The notes: a model not told the origin generated them from the letters alone. Positions 9,212 through 18,462 are shown, counted from the first letter of the stretch. The stretch: DNA of 64,000 nucleotides from Chelativorans sp. J32 (GCF_000518985.1 NZ_JAEQ01000002.1:62001-126000), one strand, 5' to 3'. Program-made: numbers and translations.

Positions 9212-9496
9212 GAACGAATCCTTGAAAGCTTCCGGAAGGGGTTCCGGCGGATCCGCTCGTGCGTCTAGAAAACTGGAAGAAGCTTCGGAACGAAAACCGC
9301 CGTCAGGCCGCGCGCCCGATCCAGGGCCGCGGGCAGAGAAGGGAGACCACAATCCGGATTTCCATGTCTGCCTCTGACGGTTTACGTTAAGCTGGCCGGC
9401 CTTATATCCATTAATGCCGCGTCTGGCCAGAGACTTTGCGAAGACGATCCTGTATCTGTCTTCTCCTGTGTCTTCAGCGCGACAGCAAGGGACGAT

Positions 9497-9958
9497 ATGG
9501 CGCAGCAGGGCTTTCGTATAGCACTCTTTCAGCCGGACATTCCCGGCAACACAGGCGCAATCCTGCGCCTTTCCGCCTGCCTTGGCGTGGCCGTCGATCT
9601 CATAGAGCCTGCGGGCTTTGATCTGTCCAACCGGGCGCTGAAGCGGGCCGGCATGGACTATCTCGAGCTTGCCGCTCTCGAGCGTCATTCCTCCTGGGAG
9701 GAGTTCGATGCGTGGCGGCGTCAGAATGGGCGCCGGCTGATCCTGTTTACGACGGCCGGCACAGTGCCCTATCACGCGTTTTCGTTCCGCGACGGAGACA
9801 TTCTCATGTTCGGCAGGGAATCGGCAGGCGTTCCTGAAAACGTGCATAATGCCGCCGATTACCGTTTGCTCATTCCCATGAAAGAGGGCGCGCGGAGCCT
9901 GAACGTCGCGATGGCGGCGGCGATGGCATGCGGCGAGGCCGTACGGCAGGTGCGGTAA
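9497..9958 (+). CDS. trmL: tRNA (cytidine/uridine-2'-O-)-methyltransferase TrmL
   Basis: 153 residues, the usual TrmL length. The SPOUT (trefoil knot) motifs are present: FQPDIPGNTGAILRLSACLG near the N-terminus, LMFGRESAGVP for SAM binding, and IPMKEGARSLNVAMAAAMA at the C-terminal knot. TrmL methylates the 2'-O of the wobble nucleotide 34 in tRNA-Leu isoacceptors. It precedes hemF and petABC on the same strand, a neighbourhood I recall from other Rhizobiales, but a gene on the opposite strand and an inverted repeat separate it from hemF, so it is probably its own unit. Confidence 0.95.
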   Translation: MAQQGFRIALFQPDIPGNTGAILRLSACLGVAVDLIEPAGFDLSNRALKRAGMDYLELAALERHSSWEEFDAWRRQNGRRLILFTTAGTVPYHAFSFRDGDILMFGRESAGVPENVHNAADYRLLIPMKEGARSLNVAMAAAMACGEAVRQVR

Positions 9959-10013
9959 GGCGGCGTTATGCCCGAGGGAAGATGCGGCTCTTTTCATAGC
10001 AGAGCCGCTAGTC

Positions 10014-10031
10014 CCTCAAGTTAAGTTGAGG
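10014..10031 (-). promoter_or_regulatory. Orphan SoxR-box-like operator
   Basis: CCTCAAGTTAAGTTGAGG matches the SoxR operator consensus CCTCAAGTTAACTTGAGG at 17 of 18 positions. On the minus strand it begins inside a -35-like TTGACC (10035-10030); after the 19-bp spacer typical of SoxR promoters comes TAGCGG (10010-10005), a poor -10. It lies between trmL and the convergent small gene at 10048-10311, so no obvious target starts here. Confidence 0.5.
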
Positions 10032-10047
10032 TCAAGATGCGATGACG

Positions 10048-10311
10048 CTAATCCGCACTTGGCAGGCGGCGCATGGTGAACTCGATCATGTCGCCCGGCC
10101 GCTCGGCCCAGCTTTCGATCTCGGTCCAGTAGGCTTGCTTGGGCCAGCGCTCCAGCCATTCGCGTGCTTTTGCGCGGGCCTCCTGGCGCGGAAGCGAGAA
10201 GGTTTCACGGACGAAGCCGTCCCGAGGAAGGCGCTTGCCCTGACGCTCGGCGCGCTTCTTGTCGAGACTTCTCTTTATGCCCTCGAGGGGCGGCTTGGCG
10301 GGCACTCGCAC
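10048..10311 (-). CDS. Hypothetical small protein
   Basis: 87 residues from a GTG start (MRVPAKPPLEGIKRSLDKKR). I chose this start because AAGGAG lies seven bases upstream; longer in-frame starts run into the hemF region. The protein is soluble and charged: a basic N-terminal half, then a Trp-rich helical part (REWLERWPKQAYWTEIESWAERPGDMIEFTMRRLP). No family is recognised. It is divergent from hemF, with about 110 bp between the starts, and convergent with trmL. The even spacing of aromatic residues and the good ribosome-binding site support coding. Confidence 0.65.
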   Translation of the reverse strand: MRVPAKPPLEGIKRSLDKKRAERQGKRLPRDGFVRETFSLPRQEARAKAREWLERWPKQAYWTEIESWAERPGDMIEFTMRRLPSAD

Positions 10312-10423
10312 GAAAGAACTCCTTGACCCGGCACATAAGGAGATTAGGGATCGCTGCGGGAAATTGCGAGTCATTTGTAGCCGCCGGGGCGACCCGGGCA
10401 GGGGCGGCGCGTAAGAGGATGCC

Positions 10424-11338
10424 ATGGATAGACCCGATATTCCGGCAGGACTGCCCGAAAACATCGAGGAAAAGAAGCAGACGGCGAGGGACTGGTTCGA
10501 AGCGCTTCGCGACCGGATCTGCGCCGCCTTCGAGGAATTGGAGGACGAGCTTTCCGGTCCTCGCTCCACTTATGCTTCCGGCAGGTTCGAGCGCACCCCG
10601 TGGGAGCGCGATGGCGGTGCAGGCGGCGGGGGCGTCATGTCCATCATGCATGGACGCGTCTTCGAGAAGGTCGGTGTGCACACCTCCACCGTTCATGGCG
10701 AGTTTTCACCGGAATTCCGCAAGCAGATCCCCGGAGCGGAGGAGGATCCGCGCTTTTGGGCTTCAGGCATTTCCTTGATTGCCCACCCTCACAATCCAAA
10801 CGTGCCTACCGTGCACATGAACACGCGCATGGTGGTGACCACGCGGCAATGGTTCGGCGGAGGCGCGGATCTCACGCCCATGCTCGACCGTCGGCGCAGT
10901 CAGGAGGACCCGGACGCGATCGCCTTTCATAAGTCGATGCGTTTCGTCTGCGAACGCCATGCCGGGGTGACCGACTACGATAAGTTCAAGCGCTGGTGCG
11001 ACGAGTATTTCTTCCTGCCGCACAGGAACGAACCGAGGGGCATCGGTGGAATTTTCTATGACTGGCTGAAGAGTCCCGAGGATAAAGGCGGGTGGGATGC
11101 GGACTTCGCCTTCACCCAGGATGTCGGTCGCGCGTTCCTCGTTGCTTACCAACATATCGTGCGGAGGAACTTCAACACCAATTGGACCGAGGCCGACCGC
11201 GAGGAGCAACTCATCCGCCGTGGACGTTATGTCGAGTTCAATCTGCTGTATGACCGCGGCACGATTTTCGGCCTCAAGACCGGCGGCAACGTCAATTCAA
11301 TTCTCTCAAGCCTGCCGCCCGTGGTGAAATGGCCATAG
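10424..11338 (+). CDS. hemF: Oxygen-dependent coproporphyrinogen III oxidase
   Basis: 304 residues, standard for HemF. Conserved segments include [31 protein letters not shown] near residue 60 onward, [28 protein letters not shown] and [18 protein letters not shown] near the C-terminus. The enzyme converts coproporphyrinogen III to protoporphyrinogen IX with O2 in the heme pathway. Its position just upstream of petABC makes sense, since cytochromes b and c1 need heme, although a DUF6665 gene and about 220 bp of non-coding DNA intervene. Anaerobic HemN, if any, is outside the window. Confidence 0.97.
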   Translation: MDRPDIPAGLPENIEEKKQTARDWFEALRDRICAAFEELEDELSGPRSTYASGRFERTPWERDGGAGGGGVMSIMHGRVFEKVGVHTSTVHGEFSPEFRKQIPGAEEDPRFWASGISLIAHPHNPNVPTVHMNTRMVVTTRQWFGGGADLTPMLDRRRSQEDPDAIAFHKSMRFVCERHAGVTDYDKFKRWCDEYFFLPHRNEPRGIGGIFYDWLKSPEDKGGWDADFAFTQDVGRAFLVAYQHIVRRNFNTNWTEADREEQLIRRGRYVEFNLLYDRGTIFGLKTGGNVNSILSSLPPVVKWP

Positions 11339-11529
11339 TGGCCTGCACAGGCTACGGAAACTGAGCCGTTCCTCGGCCGGGCCACTGCGGCGATTCGCTG
11401 AAATGCTCCGTTGGCTTTTAGGTGCTCCTCGTCCGCTTTGTCGGCACGTGGCAGGTGACATGCGTGAAGACGAGCACCATATTTGCGGGCTTGAACCTTC
11501 CGTCGGAAGGTGCGCCTAGGGAAGAAACC

Positions 11530-11838
11530 ATGCTTCGTCCTCCAGGAACCGGCAATGCGCGTCTGCAGCAAACCGGGATCGGGGTGCTCGACTACGAGCT
11601 TGCCGGCGAGATGGCGGCATCGCTTGGAAATGCAGGAAAGCGCGCCGAGGAAAGCCTTGCGAAGCTTGCCGCTCATGGGGGCGGGGAGGCCGAACGCAAT
11701 GACCTCGTGCGCGAGGCCGCGGATGCGGTCTACGCGTATTTCATCCAGCGTGAACTCTGTGGCCTGAAGCGTCACGACGATATCGTGCGTCAGATGGCCA
11801 TTCCGCGTGCCGTCCTGGCACGGCTCGGCGCCCGCTAG
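11530..11838 (+). CDS. DUF6665-like small protein
   Basis: 102 residues starting MLRPPGTGNARLQQTG, chosen because AGGGA lies seven bases upstream; the frame is open further upstream but without family-like sequence. The LDYELAGEMAASLGNAGKRAEESL helix and the C-terminal FIQRELCGLKRHDDIVRQMAIPRAVLARLG segment match the small helical DUF6665 type that I associate with Rhizobiales. Function unknown; the protein is soluble and alpha-helical. It sits between hemF and petA on the same strand but with its own ribosome-binding site and about 190 bp of leader. Confidence 0.7.
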   Translation: MLRPPGTGNARLQQTGIGVLDYELAGEMAASLGNAGKRAEESLAKLAAHGGGEAERNDLVREAADAVYAYFIQRELCGLKRHDDIVRQMAIPRAVLARLGAR

Positions 11839-12059
11839 CGGCGCTGCCAGGGCTTTTCCGCTCGGCATCCGGCGCAGCCCGGCATTTTCCCCGCGACAAT
11901 CTGCCCTCTCATCCAAGGGGCGTCTGGACAAGTCCAGGCGTCGGGCATAGAAACCATCGCCAATTGCCGGGGGAAGGCGCCGCTCGTCGCAGCAACTATT
12001 AACGAGTGCGCGATTTTCCACGATTCTTCGGCAGGTATGAGGTGAAAGGACCACTGTCC

Positions 12060-12632
12060 GTGAGCGATATCGATTCGACCCACATCCCGGAACACAGCCG
12101 TCGCGATTTTCTTTACGTGGCCACTGGTATGGCCGGGGCCTTCGGCGCGGCCGCAGTCGCCTGGCCGTTCATTGACCAGATGCGTCCGGACGCCTCCACG
12201 CGCGCCCTCGCGTCTATTCAGGTGGACGTGTCGGCCGTGGAACCCGGCATGTCGCTGACGGTCAAGTGGCGGGGACACCCCGTTTTTGTCCGCAATCGCA
12301 CCGAGCAGGAGATGCAGGCGGCTCAAGAGACGCCGCTGGATCAGCTCAAGGATCCGGTTGCGCGCAACGAGAACCTGCCCGCCGACACGCCGGCCACGGA
12401 TTTGGCGCGTTCGGCAGGCGAGGGGAAGGAGAACTGGCTGGTCATGATCGGCGTCTGCACCCATCTGGGCTGCGTGCCGCTCGGCCAGCAGGGCGACTTC
12501 GGCGGCTGGTTCTGCCCCTGCCACGGCTCCCATTACGACACGGCAGGGCGCATCCGCAAAGGTCCGGCGCCGGAGAACATGGCCATTCCGACCTTCGAAT
12601 TCGTTTCCGACACCGTCATCCAGATCGGCTAG
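12060..12632 (+). CDS. petA: Ubiquinol-cytochrome c reductase, Rieske iron-sulfur subunit
   Basis: 190 residues from GTG, chosen over an upstream ATG at 12006 because AAAGGA lies nine bases before it and the length then matches other alphaproteobacterial Rieske proteins. A twin-arginine signal and anchor ([11 protein letters not shown] plus a hydrophobic stretch) lead into the Rieske domain, with cluster ligands in CTHLGC and CPCHGSHYD. The subunit carries electrons from ubiquinol to cytochrome c1 in complex III. First gene of petABC; petB follows 21 bp later. Confidence 0.97.
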   Translation: MSDIDSTHIPEHSRRDFLYVATGMAGAFGAAAVAWPFIDQMRPDASTRALASIQVDVSAVEPGMSLTVKWRGHPVFVRNRTEQEMQAAQETPLDQLKDPVARNENLPADTPATDLARSAGEGKENWLVMIGVCTHLGCVPLGQQGDFGGWFCPCHGSHYDTAGRIRKGPAPENMAIPTFEFVSDTVIQIG

Positions 12633-12653
12633 GCGCAGGGGAGCATATTTTTC

Positions 12654-13940
12654 ATGAGCGGTGGACACTCTACCTATACACCCAAGACCGGCTTCGGCCG
12701 CTGGATGGACGCCCGCCTTCCGCTGCCGCGTCTTATCTATGATTCCTTCGTGGCCTATCCGGTGCCGCGCAACCTGAACTACGCCTATACTTTCGGCGGC
12801 ATCCTCACGCTGATGCTCGTGGCGCAGATCCTCACGGGCGTCGTGCTCGCCATGCACTATGCGGCGAACACCGAGCTTGCCTTCGGGTCGGTCGAGAAGA
12901 TCATGCGCGATGTCAATTCCGGTTGGCTGCTGCGCTACCTTCACGCCAATGGCGCCTCCTTCTTCTTCGTGGCCGTCTATGTGCACATGTTCCGTGGTCT
13001 CTACTATGGGTCCTATAAGGCTCCGCGCGAACTGCTCTGGATCCTCGGCTGCATCATCTATCTCCTCATGATGGCGACCGCCTTCATGGGTTATGTGCTT
13101 CCCTGGGGTCAGATGAGCTTCTGGGGCGCAACCGTGATCACCGGGTTCTTCTCGGCCATCCCGCTTGTGGGCGACTGGATCCAGCAGCTGCTCCTCGGCG
13201 GCTTCGCGGTGGACAATCCGACGCTCAACCGCTTCTTCTCCCTGCATTACCTGCTGCCCTTCATGATCGCAGGCGTCGTCGTCCTGCACGTCTGGGCGCT
13301 GCATGTGACAGGTCAGACGAACCCCACCGGCATCGAGGTGAAGCAGAAGACCGACACGGTAGCCTTCACGCCGTACGCGACCGTCAAGGACGGCTTTGCG
13401 ATGGTCGTGTTCCTCTTCGTGTTCGCCTATTTCGTCTTCTACATGCCGAACTATCTCGGACACCCCGATAACTATATCGAGGCGGATCCGCTGAAGACGC
13501 CGGCGCATATCGTGCCCGAATGGTACTTCCTGCCTTTCTATGCCATGCTGCGCGCCATCACCTTCAATGTCGGCCCGATCGACTCCAAGCTCGGCGGCGT
13601 GCTGGTGATGTTCGGCTCGATCATTCTGCTGTTCCTCACGCCTTGGCTCGATACCTCGAAGGTCCGCTCCGCGGTCTACCGGCCCTGGTACCGGCTCTTC
13701 TTCTGGCTCTTCGTCGCGGATGCCATCCTGCTCGGCTGGCTTGGCTCGCGCCCGGCAGAAGGGGTCTATGTGGCCTTGGCTCAGCTCGGAACGCTTTATT
13801 ACTACGCCTTCTTCCTGGTCATCATGCCGGTTCTGGGGCTGATCGAAACGCCGCGCAGGCTGCCGAACTCGATCACGGAGGCCGTGCTCGAGAAGAACAA
13901 GGCGGGTTCCTTGGAAACCCAGCCGGCCAGCCAACGCTAA
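12654..13940 (+). CDS. petB: Cytochrome b subunit of the bc1 complex
   Basis: 428 residues with eight or more hydrophobic segments. The heme-ligating histidine pairs are visible (LHANGAS...[12 protein letters not shown] and HYLLPFM...HVWALHVTG), as is the Qo-site PEWY motif in [18 protein letters not shown]. It is the central quinol-oxidising subunit of complex III in the inner membrane. Length and motifs match the proteobacterial full-length cytochrome b. It stands between petA and petC with short spacers, forming one operon. Confidence 0.98.
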   Translation: MSGGHSTYTPKTGFGRWMDARLPLPRLIYDSFVAYPVPRNLNYAYTFGGILTLMLVAQILTGVVLAMHYAANTELAFGSVEKIMRDVNSGWLLRYLHANGASFFFVAVYVHMFRGLYYGSYKAPRELLWILGCIIYLLMMATAFMGYVLPWGQMSFWGATVITGFFSAIPLVGDWIQQLLLGGFAVDNPTLNRFFSLHYLLPFMIAGVVVLHVWALHVTGQTNPTGIEVKQKTDTVAFTPYATVKDGFAMVVFLFVFAYFVFYMPNYLGHPDNYIEADPLKTPAHIVPEWYFLPFYAMLRAITFNVGPIDSKLGGVLVMFGSIILLFLTPWLDTSKVRSAVYRPWYRLFFWLFVADAILLGWLGSRPAEGVYVALAQLGTLYYYAFFLVIMPVLGLIETPRRLPNSITEAVLEKNKAGSLETQPASQR

Positions 13941-13964
13941 GCGATGCGCAAGGGGATTTTGGAA

Positions 13965-14813
13965 ATGAGAATGTTTCTCCACGCTCTGGGGGCTGTCGGG
14001 CTTGGTCTTGCGCTCGCCACTTCCGTTGCGGTCGCCCAGGAAGAAGGAGCGACTCCGCATTATCCGCTCAAGAAACCGGAACCGCAGGAGTGGTCCTTCG
14101 CCGGCCCCTTCGGGACCTATGACAAGGGCCAGCTGCAGCGCGGCTTCAAGATCTACCGCGAGGTCTGCGCCGCCTGTCACTCCCTCGACATGGTCGCATT
14201 CCGCAATCTAGAGGACCTCGGCTATTCTGAAGAGCAGGTGCGTGCGATCGCGGCCGAATATGAGGTGCAGGACGGCCCGAACGAAGCGGGCGACATGTTC
14301 ACGCGTCCGGGCACGCCCTCCGACTACTTCCCGTCGCCTTTCGCCAATGTCGAGCAGGCCGCTGCTTCCAACAACGGTGCCGCTCCTCCTGATCTTTCGC
14401 TGATCGCCAAGGCACGCGGGGTCGAGCGCGGGTTCCCGACCTTCCTCTTCGACATCTTCACGCAATATGCCGAAGGTGGGCCGGACTACCTCCATGCGCT
14501 TTTGACCGGGTATGACGAGACCCCTCCTGAAGGTCTCGAGATCCCCGATGGCACCTATTACAATCCTTACTTCATCAGTGGCCCGGCGCTCGCTATGCCT
14601 CCTCCGATCTCGGATGGCCAGGTGACATATGAGGACGGCGCGCCGGAGACTGTCGAGCAGTATTCGCGAGACATATCCGCATTCCTGATGTGGGCGGCGG
14701 AGCCTCATCTCGAGGCACGCAAGCAGACCGGCTTCACGGTACTGATCTTCCTCGTGCTGTTCGGCGGGCTGGTCTATCTGACCAAGCGCAAGATCTGGGC
14801 CGAGCTGCACTGA
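13965..14813 (+). CDS. petC: Cytochrome c1
   Basis: 282 residues from the ATG at 13965; an ATG seven codons earlier has no ribosome-binding site, whereas AGGGG precedes this one. A cleavable signal peptide (MFLHALGAVGLGLALATSVAVAQ) is followed by the c-type heme site CAACH, the probable Met ligand in GPALAMPPPISDG, and a C-terminal membrane anchor (TVLIFLVLFGGLVYLTKRK). It accepts electrons from the Rieske protein in the periplasm. It is the last gene of petABC and is followed 22 bp later by a strong terminator. Confidence 0.97.
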   Translation: MRMFLHALGAVGLGLALATSVAVAQEEGATPHYPLKKPEPQEWSFAGPFGTYDKGQLQRGFKIYREVCAACHSLDMVAFRNLEDLGYSEEQVRAIAAEYEVQDGPNEAGDMFTRPGTPSDYFPSPFANVEQAAASNNGAAPPDLSLIAKARGVERGFPTFLFDIFTQYAEGGPDYLHALLTGYDETPPEGLEIPDGTYYNPYFISGPALAMPPPISDGQVTYEDGAPETVEQYSRDISAFLMWAAEPHLEARKQTGFTVLIFLVLFGGLVYLTKRKIWAELH

Positions 14814-14834
14814 CGGCCTTTTGACCGAATTCTG

Positions 14835-14860
14835 AAGGGCGCCCCAGGGGCGCCCTTTTC
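14835..14860 (+). terminator. Rho-independent terminator after petC
   Basis: An 11-bp perfect stem AAGGGCGCCCC / GGGGCGCCCTT around a single-base loop position is followed by TTTTC. It separates petABC from apt. Confidence 0.87.
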
Positions 14861-14906
14861 ATTGCCGCCGGGAAGGGGCAAAAAAGGGCGAACCAGGAAC
14901 CGGCCC

Positions 14907-15452
14907 ATGAAACAACCGCTAGAAGAGACCCTTCTTTCCGCGATCCGCACCATTCCCGATTATCCACGACCGGGAGTTCTCTTTCGCGACATCACCACGC
15001 TGCTCGGCGACGCACGTGCCTTTCGCCGCGCCGTCGATGAGCTTGTCCACCCCTATGCGGGTTCCAAGATCGACAAGATCGCAGGGATAGAGGCGCGCGG
15101 GTTCATCCTGGGCGGCGCGATCGCGCACCAGCTTTCTTCGGGCTTCATTCCCATCCGCAAGAAGGGGAAGCTCCCGCATGAGACCGTGCGCGTTGCCTAC
15201 AGCCTGGAATACGGGCTCGATGAGATGGAGATGCATATCGATGCCGTCTCGCCTGGTGAAAAGGTAATCCTCGTGGACGATCTGATTGCGACTGGCGGCA
15301 CGGCCGAAGCGGCGGTGCGTCTGTTGCGGCAGATGGGGGCAGACATTGTCGCCGCATGCTTCGTGATCGATCTGCCGGATCTGGGCGGCCGAGCAAAGCT
15401 TGAGGCCCAAGGGGTCGATGTGCGCACGCTCATCGCCTTTGAAGGCCACTGA
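14907..15452 (+). CDS. apt: Adenine phosphoribosyltransferase
   Basis: 181 residues starting [27 protein letters not shown] is nine bases upstream. A longer in-frame start at 14862 would run into the terminator and is rejected. The PRPP-binding motif [17 protein letters not shown] and the [15 protein letters not shown] loop are typical of Apt, which salvages adenine to AMP. The gene is separated from petABC by a terminator, so the petABC-apt adjacency is positional rather than operonic. A hairpin at about 15456-15480 (GCCTTA / TAAGGC core) follows the stop but lacks a T-tract. Confidence 0.96.
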   Translation: MKQPLEETLLSAIRTIPDYPRPGVLFRDITTLLGDARAFRRAVDELVHPYAGSKIDKIAGIEARGFILGGAIAHQLSSGFIPIRKKGKLPHETVRVAYSLEYGLDEMEMHIDAVSPGEKVILVDDLIATGGTAEAAVRLLRQMGADIVAACFVIDLPDLGGRAKLEAQGVDVRTLIAFEGH

Positions 15453-15562
15453 GGACCGGGGCCTTACGCTAAGGCTCCGGCATTGGTGTGAACCGATGCG
15501 CGGGTCCGCCCTCATGCAGCCTTCATTTGTGCGTGGTGACGGCGGTAGGGGGCGAAAAATCT

Positions 15563-16045
15563 TCAGGCAGGTTGCTGGCCCGTATGCAGGAGCACGGTGT
15601 TTTCAAACTCAAACACTGTTTCGCCCGCGTCATTGAAAGCTCCGCCTTTCAGCGACACGAGAGTCCATCCCGGCTTCGAGGCCAGGGGCCTGTAGCCCAC
15701 CGCCGCTCGCGTGAAGGTGATCGTGTCTCCGGCATAGACTGGCTTGAGCCATTTGACGTTCGAGAAACCGGGCGAGGGGCCGAATGTAGGCCGCGGGCCG
15801 GGTCCGTCCCATTCCGCTGCCGTGGTCCGCTCACGCGCTTGGAGATTATATCGCATCCACATGGAGCAGGTGTGCCAGCCGGAAGCGCAGAGCCTGCCGA
15901 AGATGCTCCGTTCCGCCTCCTCCTCATTCAGATGAAAGGGCTGTGGATCATATTTTTCCGCGAAACGCTTGATCTCGTCCGCCGTAAAGGTGTGGCTGCC
16001 AAGTTCGATGGTCTCGCCGATCTTGAGGAAGGCGTCGAGATTCAT
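15563..16045 (-). CDS. MaoC-family hot-dog dehydratase, second of pair
   Basis: 160 residues starting MNLDAFLKIGETIELG at an ATG that overlaps the stop of the upstream MaoC gene (ATGA). The hot-dog fold signature is visible: FTADEIKRFAEKYDPQPFHL near the N-terminus (hydratase Asp and His region) and a SGWHTCSMWMRY helix. MaoC proteins hydrate or dehydrate acyl-CoA substrates. The paired, coupled MaoC genes suggest a heteromeric enzyme. The substrate is unknown, and no other fatty-acid gene is adjacent. Confidence 0.88.
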   Translation of the reverse strand: MNLDAFLKIGETIELGSHTFTADEIKRFAEKYDPQPFHLNEEEAERSIFGRLCASGWHTCSMWMRYNLQARERTTAAEWDGPGPRPTFGPSPGFSNVKWLKPVYAGDTITFTRAAVGYRPLASKPGWTLVSLKGGAFNDAGETVFEFENTVLLHTGQQPA

Positions 16046-16506
16046 GCGGCTGCTCCGGGATCGCGCAATCTGAACAGGATCGGGTTCTCGCATTCCATCA
16101 CTGCCTCACCCCGCTGGTTTCTTACGACGTGACGCAATGTGACAACCCCCACCTCGGGGCGAGACTTGAGCCGGCGCCTTGCGAGCACGGTGGTGGTTCC
16201 GCTCAAGACGTCTCCTGCCAGTACAGGTTTTCTCCAGCGCAGTTCCGTAACTCCGGGCGATCCTTGAGAAGTCGAGTCGAGAAGAAAGGCGTCACACAAC
16301 ATGCGCATGAACACGGAGCATGTGTGCCAGCCCGATGCCGCCAGTCCGCCCAAGATGCTTCGGCGCCCCGCTTCCTCGTCAAGATGCATGGGCTGTGCGT
16401 CGAACTCGCTTGCGAATTCGATGATTTCCTCTCGTGTGACGGTTCGTGAGCCGAGATCAAACACCCGGCCTTCCGTCATATCCTCATAGGCCCATTGCTT
16501 GCTCAT
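16042..16506 (-). CDS. MaoC-family hot-dog dehydratase, first of pair
   Basis: 154 residues, MSKQWAYEDMTEGRVFDLG..., with the same plan as its downstream partner: VTREEIIEFASEFDAQPMHLDEEAG with the family's Asp/His active-site region, then SGWHTCSVFMR and a conserved ELRWRKPVLAGD segment. The two genes are tandem paralogs joined by an ATGA overlap. The likely activity is acyl-CoA hydration; the pathway is not indicated by the neighbours. The start is an ATG with no better in-frame alternative. Confidence 0.88.
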   Translation of the reverse strand: MSKQWAYEDMTEGRVFDLGSRTVTREEIIEFASEFDAQPMHLDEEAGRRSILGGLAASGWHTCSVFMRMLCDAFLLDSTSQGSPGVTELRWRKPVLAGDVLSGTTTVLARRRLKSRPEVGVVTLRHVVRNQRGEAVMECENPILFRLRDPGAAA

Positions 16507-16553
16507 TCCGAATCCTCAAGTCCACCGATCTCTGGTCGCACAGATCGGGGCAA

Positions 16554-16583
16554 TAAAAAACCCCGGATGCCGGGCATCCGGGG
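16554..16583 (-). terminator. Rho-independent terminator of the peroxiredoxin gene
   Basis: Read on the minus strand, CCCCGGATGC / GCATCCGGGG forms a 10-bp stem with a 3-nt loop and is followed by TTTTTT. It lies 22 bp after the peroxiredoxin stop. Confidence 0.87.
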
Positions 16584-16604
16584 CTTCGGAAGCAATAGCG
16601 CTTA

Positions 16605-17147
16605 TCAAGCTGCTGCAGCTTGCGGCGCGCGCAGAGCCTGCAGGATGTTCTGCGGCGAGGACACGCCGTAGGGGTCCGTATCGCAGTTGTCGGAATAGCC
16701 TTCTTCCTCAAACCACATCTCGACGACGCCGTCGTTGATCACCGCGCCATAGCGCCAGGAGCGCATGCCGAAGCCGAGATTATCCTTGGCGACCAGCATG
16801 CCCATCTTGCGCGTGAATTCGCCGGAGCCGTCCGGAATAAGCTTGATATTGGTGATGTTCTGTGCGCGGCCCCAGGCGTTCATCACAAAGGCATCGTTGA
16901 CGGAGATGCAGTAAATCTCATCGATGCCCTCGGCTTTGAACTCCTCATAGAGCTTCTCGAAATCCGGAAGCTGATAGGTCGAGCAAGTGGGCGTGAAGGC
17001 GCCCGGCAAAGAGAAGAGCACCACGCGCTTGCCGGCGAAAAAATCGGCGCTGGTCTTGTCTTCCCAGCGGTAGGGGTTTGGTCCCTCGATGGATTCGTCG
17101 CGAACGCGGGTGCGGAACGTAACCTGCGGAACCTTTCTTCCGAGCAT
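16605..17147 (-). CDS. Peroxiredoxin, Prx5/AhpE-like glutaredoxin-type
   Basis: 180 residues starting MLGRKVPQVTFRTRVRD, chosen for the GAGGAG ribosome-binding site just upstream; the frame is open to 17321 but the added residues look non-coding. The peroxidatic cysteine sits in FSLPGAFTPTCSTYQLP near residue 60, as in the Prx5 group, and YCISVNDAFVMNAW follows. These enzymes reduce H2O2 and alkyl hydroperoxides using glutathione or glutaredoxin. The C-terminus ends in an Ala-rich tail. Monocistronic, with its own terminator. Confidence 0.95.
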   Translation of the reverse strand: MLGRKVPQVTFRTRVRDESIEGPNPYRWEDKTSADFFAGKRVVLFSLPGAFTPTCSTYQLPDFEKLYEEFKAEGIDEIYCISVNDAFVMNAWGRAQNITNIKLIPDGSGEFTRKMGMLVAKDNLGFGMRSWRYGAVINDGVVEMWFEEEGYSDNCDTDPYGVSSPQNILQALRAPQAAAA

Positions 17148-17358
17148 ATCTGAGCTCCTCAAAGCGCAAATGACCGCTGCCCCCACAAGGGAGGCGAGCA
17201 ATCCGTAAAACATTGATGATTGGCGCTCTGGGGAGCGCCGTTGCGGGCCGAAATAACCACTCGTCCGTGACCGTGCCAAGACAGGGTCCCGGAAAAAGTG
17301 CCGGATGCGTGAAAAGGTCACAAGTTTTGCTTCAACCGTTAAGTTAAAGCGCTTCGGC

Positions 17359-18462
17359 CTACACGTTGAACTTGAAAAGCATCACATCGCCGTCCTGAAC
17401 GACATAATCCTTGCCTTCGTCGCGCGCTTTCCCCGCTTCGCGCGCACCTGTTTCGCCCCCCAACCTCACGAAGTCTTCGTAGGCTATGGTTTGCGCGCGA
17501 ATGAAGCCGCGTTCAAAGTCCGTATGGATAACGCCGGCCGCCTGAGGCGCCTTGGCGCCCTTCTGTACGGTCCAGGCGCGCGCTTCCTTGGGGCCCGCGG
17601 TGAAGAAGGTGATGAGGTCCAGAAGCTCGTAGCCGGCCCGTATGAGCCGATCCAGCCCGGGCTCGTGCAAACCCATGGCCTCTAGATATTCGGCCGCTTC
17701 TTCATCCGGGAGCTGCGAGACTTCGGCTTCGATCGCCGCCGAAATGATCACTGTTTTGGCGCCCTGCGCCTCGGCCATTTTCGCGACCGCAGCCGTATGA
17801 GCATTGCCGCTCGCCGCTTCGCCTTCGGCGACGTTGCAGACATAAAGCACCGGCTTGGAGGTGAGCAGGTTGAGGGAGCGCAGCACGCGCATTCCCTCGG
17901 CATCGAGCTCTGACGTGATGAGACGCACGGGCTTGCCGTCCTGCAGAAGCGCGAGCGCTCGCTCCATGATGGGGAGGGTGGCCGTGGCTTCCTTGTCCTT
18001 GCCCGTAGCACGCTTCCTTATCTGGACGACCCGCCGCTCCAGGCTTTCCAGATCCGCAAGCATCAGCTCGGTCTCGACCGTATCGGCATCCGCTACCGGA
18101 TCGATCCGCCCTTCCACGTGGGTGATGTCGTCATCCTCGAAGCAACGCAGGACGTGGACGACCGCATCGACCTCGCGGATATTGGCCAGGAACTGGTTGC
18201 CCAGGCCTTCGCCCTTGGAGGCGCCCCGCACGAGACCGGCAATATCGACGAATGAAATGCGCGTCGGCACGATCTCCTTGGAACCTGCGATCTCGGCGAT
18301 CTTCTTCAGCCGTGGGTCGGGCACCGCCACCTCGCCCGTATTGGGCTCAATGGTGCAAAACGGATAGTTGGCGGCCTGGGCGGCCGCTGTCCTGGTCAGC
18401 GCGTTGAAGAGCGTCGATTTGCCGACATTGGGCAAGCCGACGATGCCGCATTTGAAACCCAT
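17359..18462 (-). CDS. ychF: Redox-regulated ATPase YchF (Obg-family)
   Basis: 367 residues. G-domain motifs: GLPNVGKSTLFNALT (P-loop), DIAGLVRGASKGEGLGNQFL (switch II region) and, in place of NKxD, the altered segment LYVCNVAEGEA that makes YchF prefer ATP. A C-terminal TGS domain closes the protein (IHTDFERGFIRAQTI, then GKDYVVQDGDVMLFKFNV). The protein binds ribosomes and affects stress responses. Transcribed downstream of pth and rplY, a conserved order, with a 90-bp gap to pth. Confidence 0.97.
   Translation of the reverse strand: MGFKCGIVGLPNVGKSTLFNALTRTAAAQAANYPFCTIEPNTGEVAVPDPRLKKIAEIAGSKEIVPTRISFVDIAGLVRGASKGEGLGNQFLANIREVDAVVHVLRCFEDDDITHVEGRIDPVADADTVETELMLADLESLERRVVQIRKRATGKDKEATATLPIMERALALLQDGKPVRLITSELDAEGMRVLRSLNLLTSKPVLYVCNVAEGEAASGNAHTAAVAKMAEAQGAKTVIISAAIEAEVSQLPDEEAAEYLEAMGLHEPGLDRLIRAGYELLDLITFFTAGPKEARAWTVQKGAKAPQAAGVIHTDFERGFIRAQTIAYEDFVRLGGETGAREAGKARDEGKDYVVQDGDVMLFKFNV

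Noticed and set aside
9982-10008. GCGGCTC/GAGCCGC hairpin after trmL
   Set aside because: The 7-bp stem has an 11-nt loop and no T-tract; not convincing as a terminator, though it may contribute to transcript ends.
11835-14180. 781-residue open frame antisense to petA-petC
   Set aside because: Fully antisense to three highly conserved genes and rich in His, Arg and Asp as typical shadow frames.
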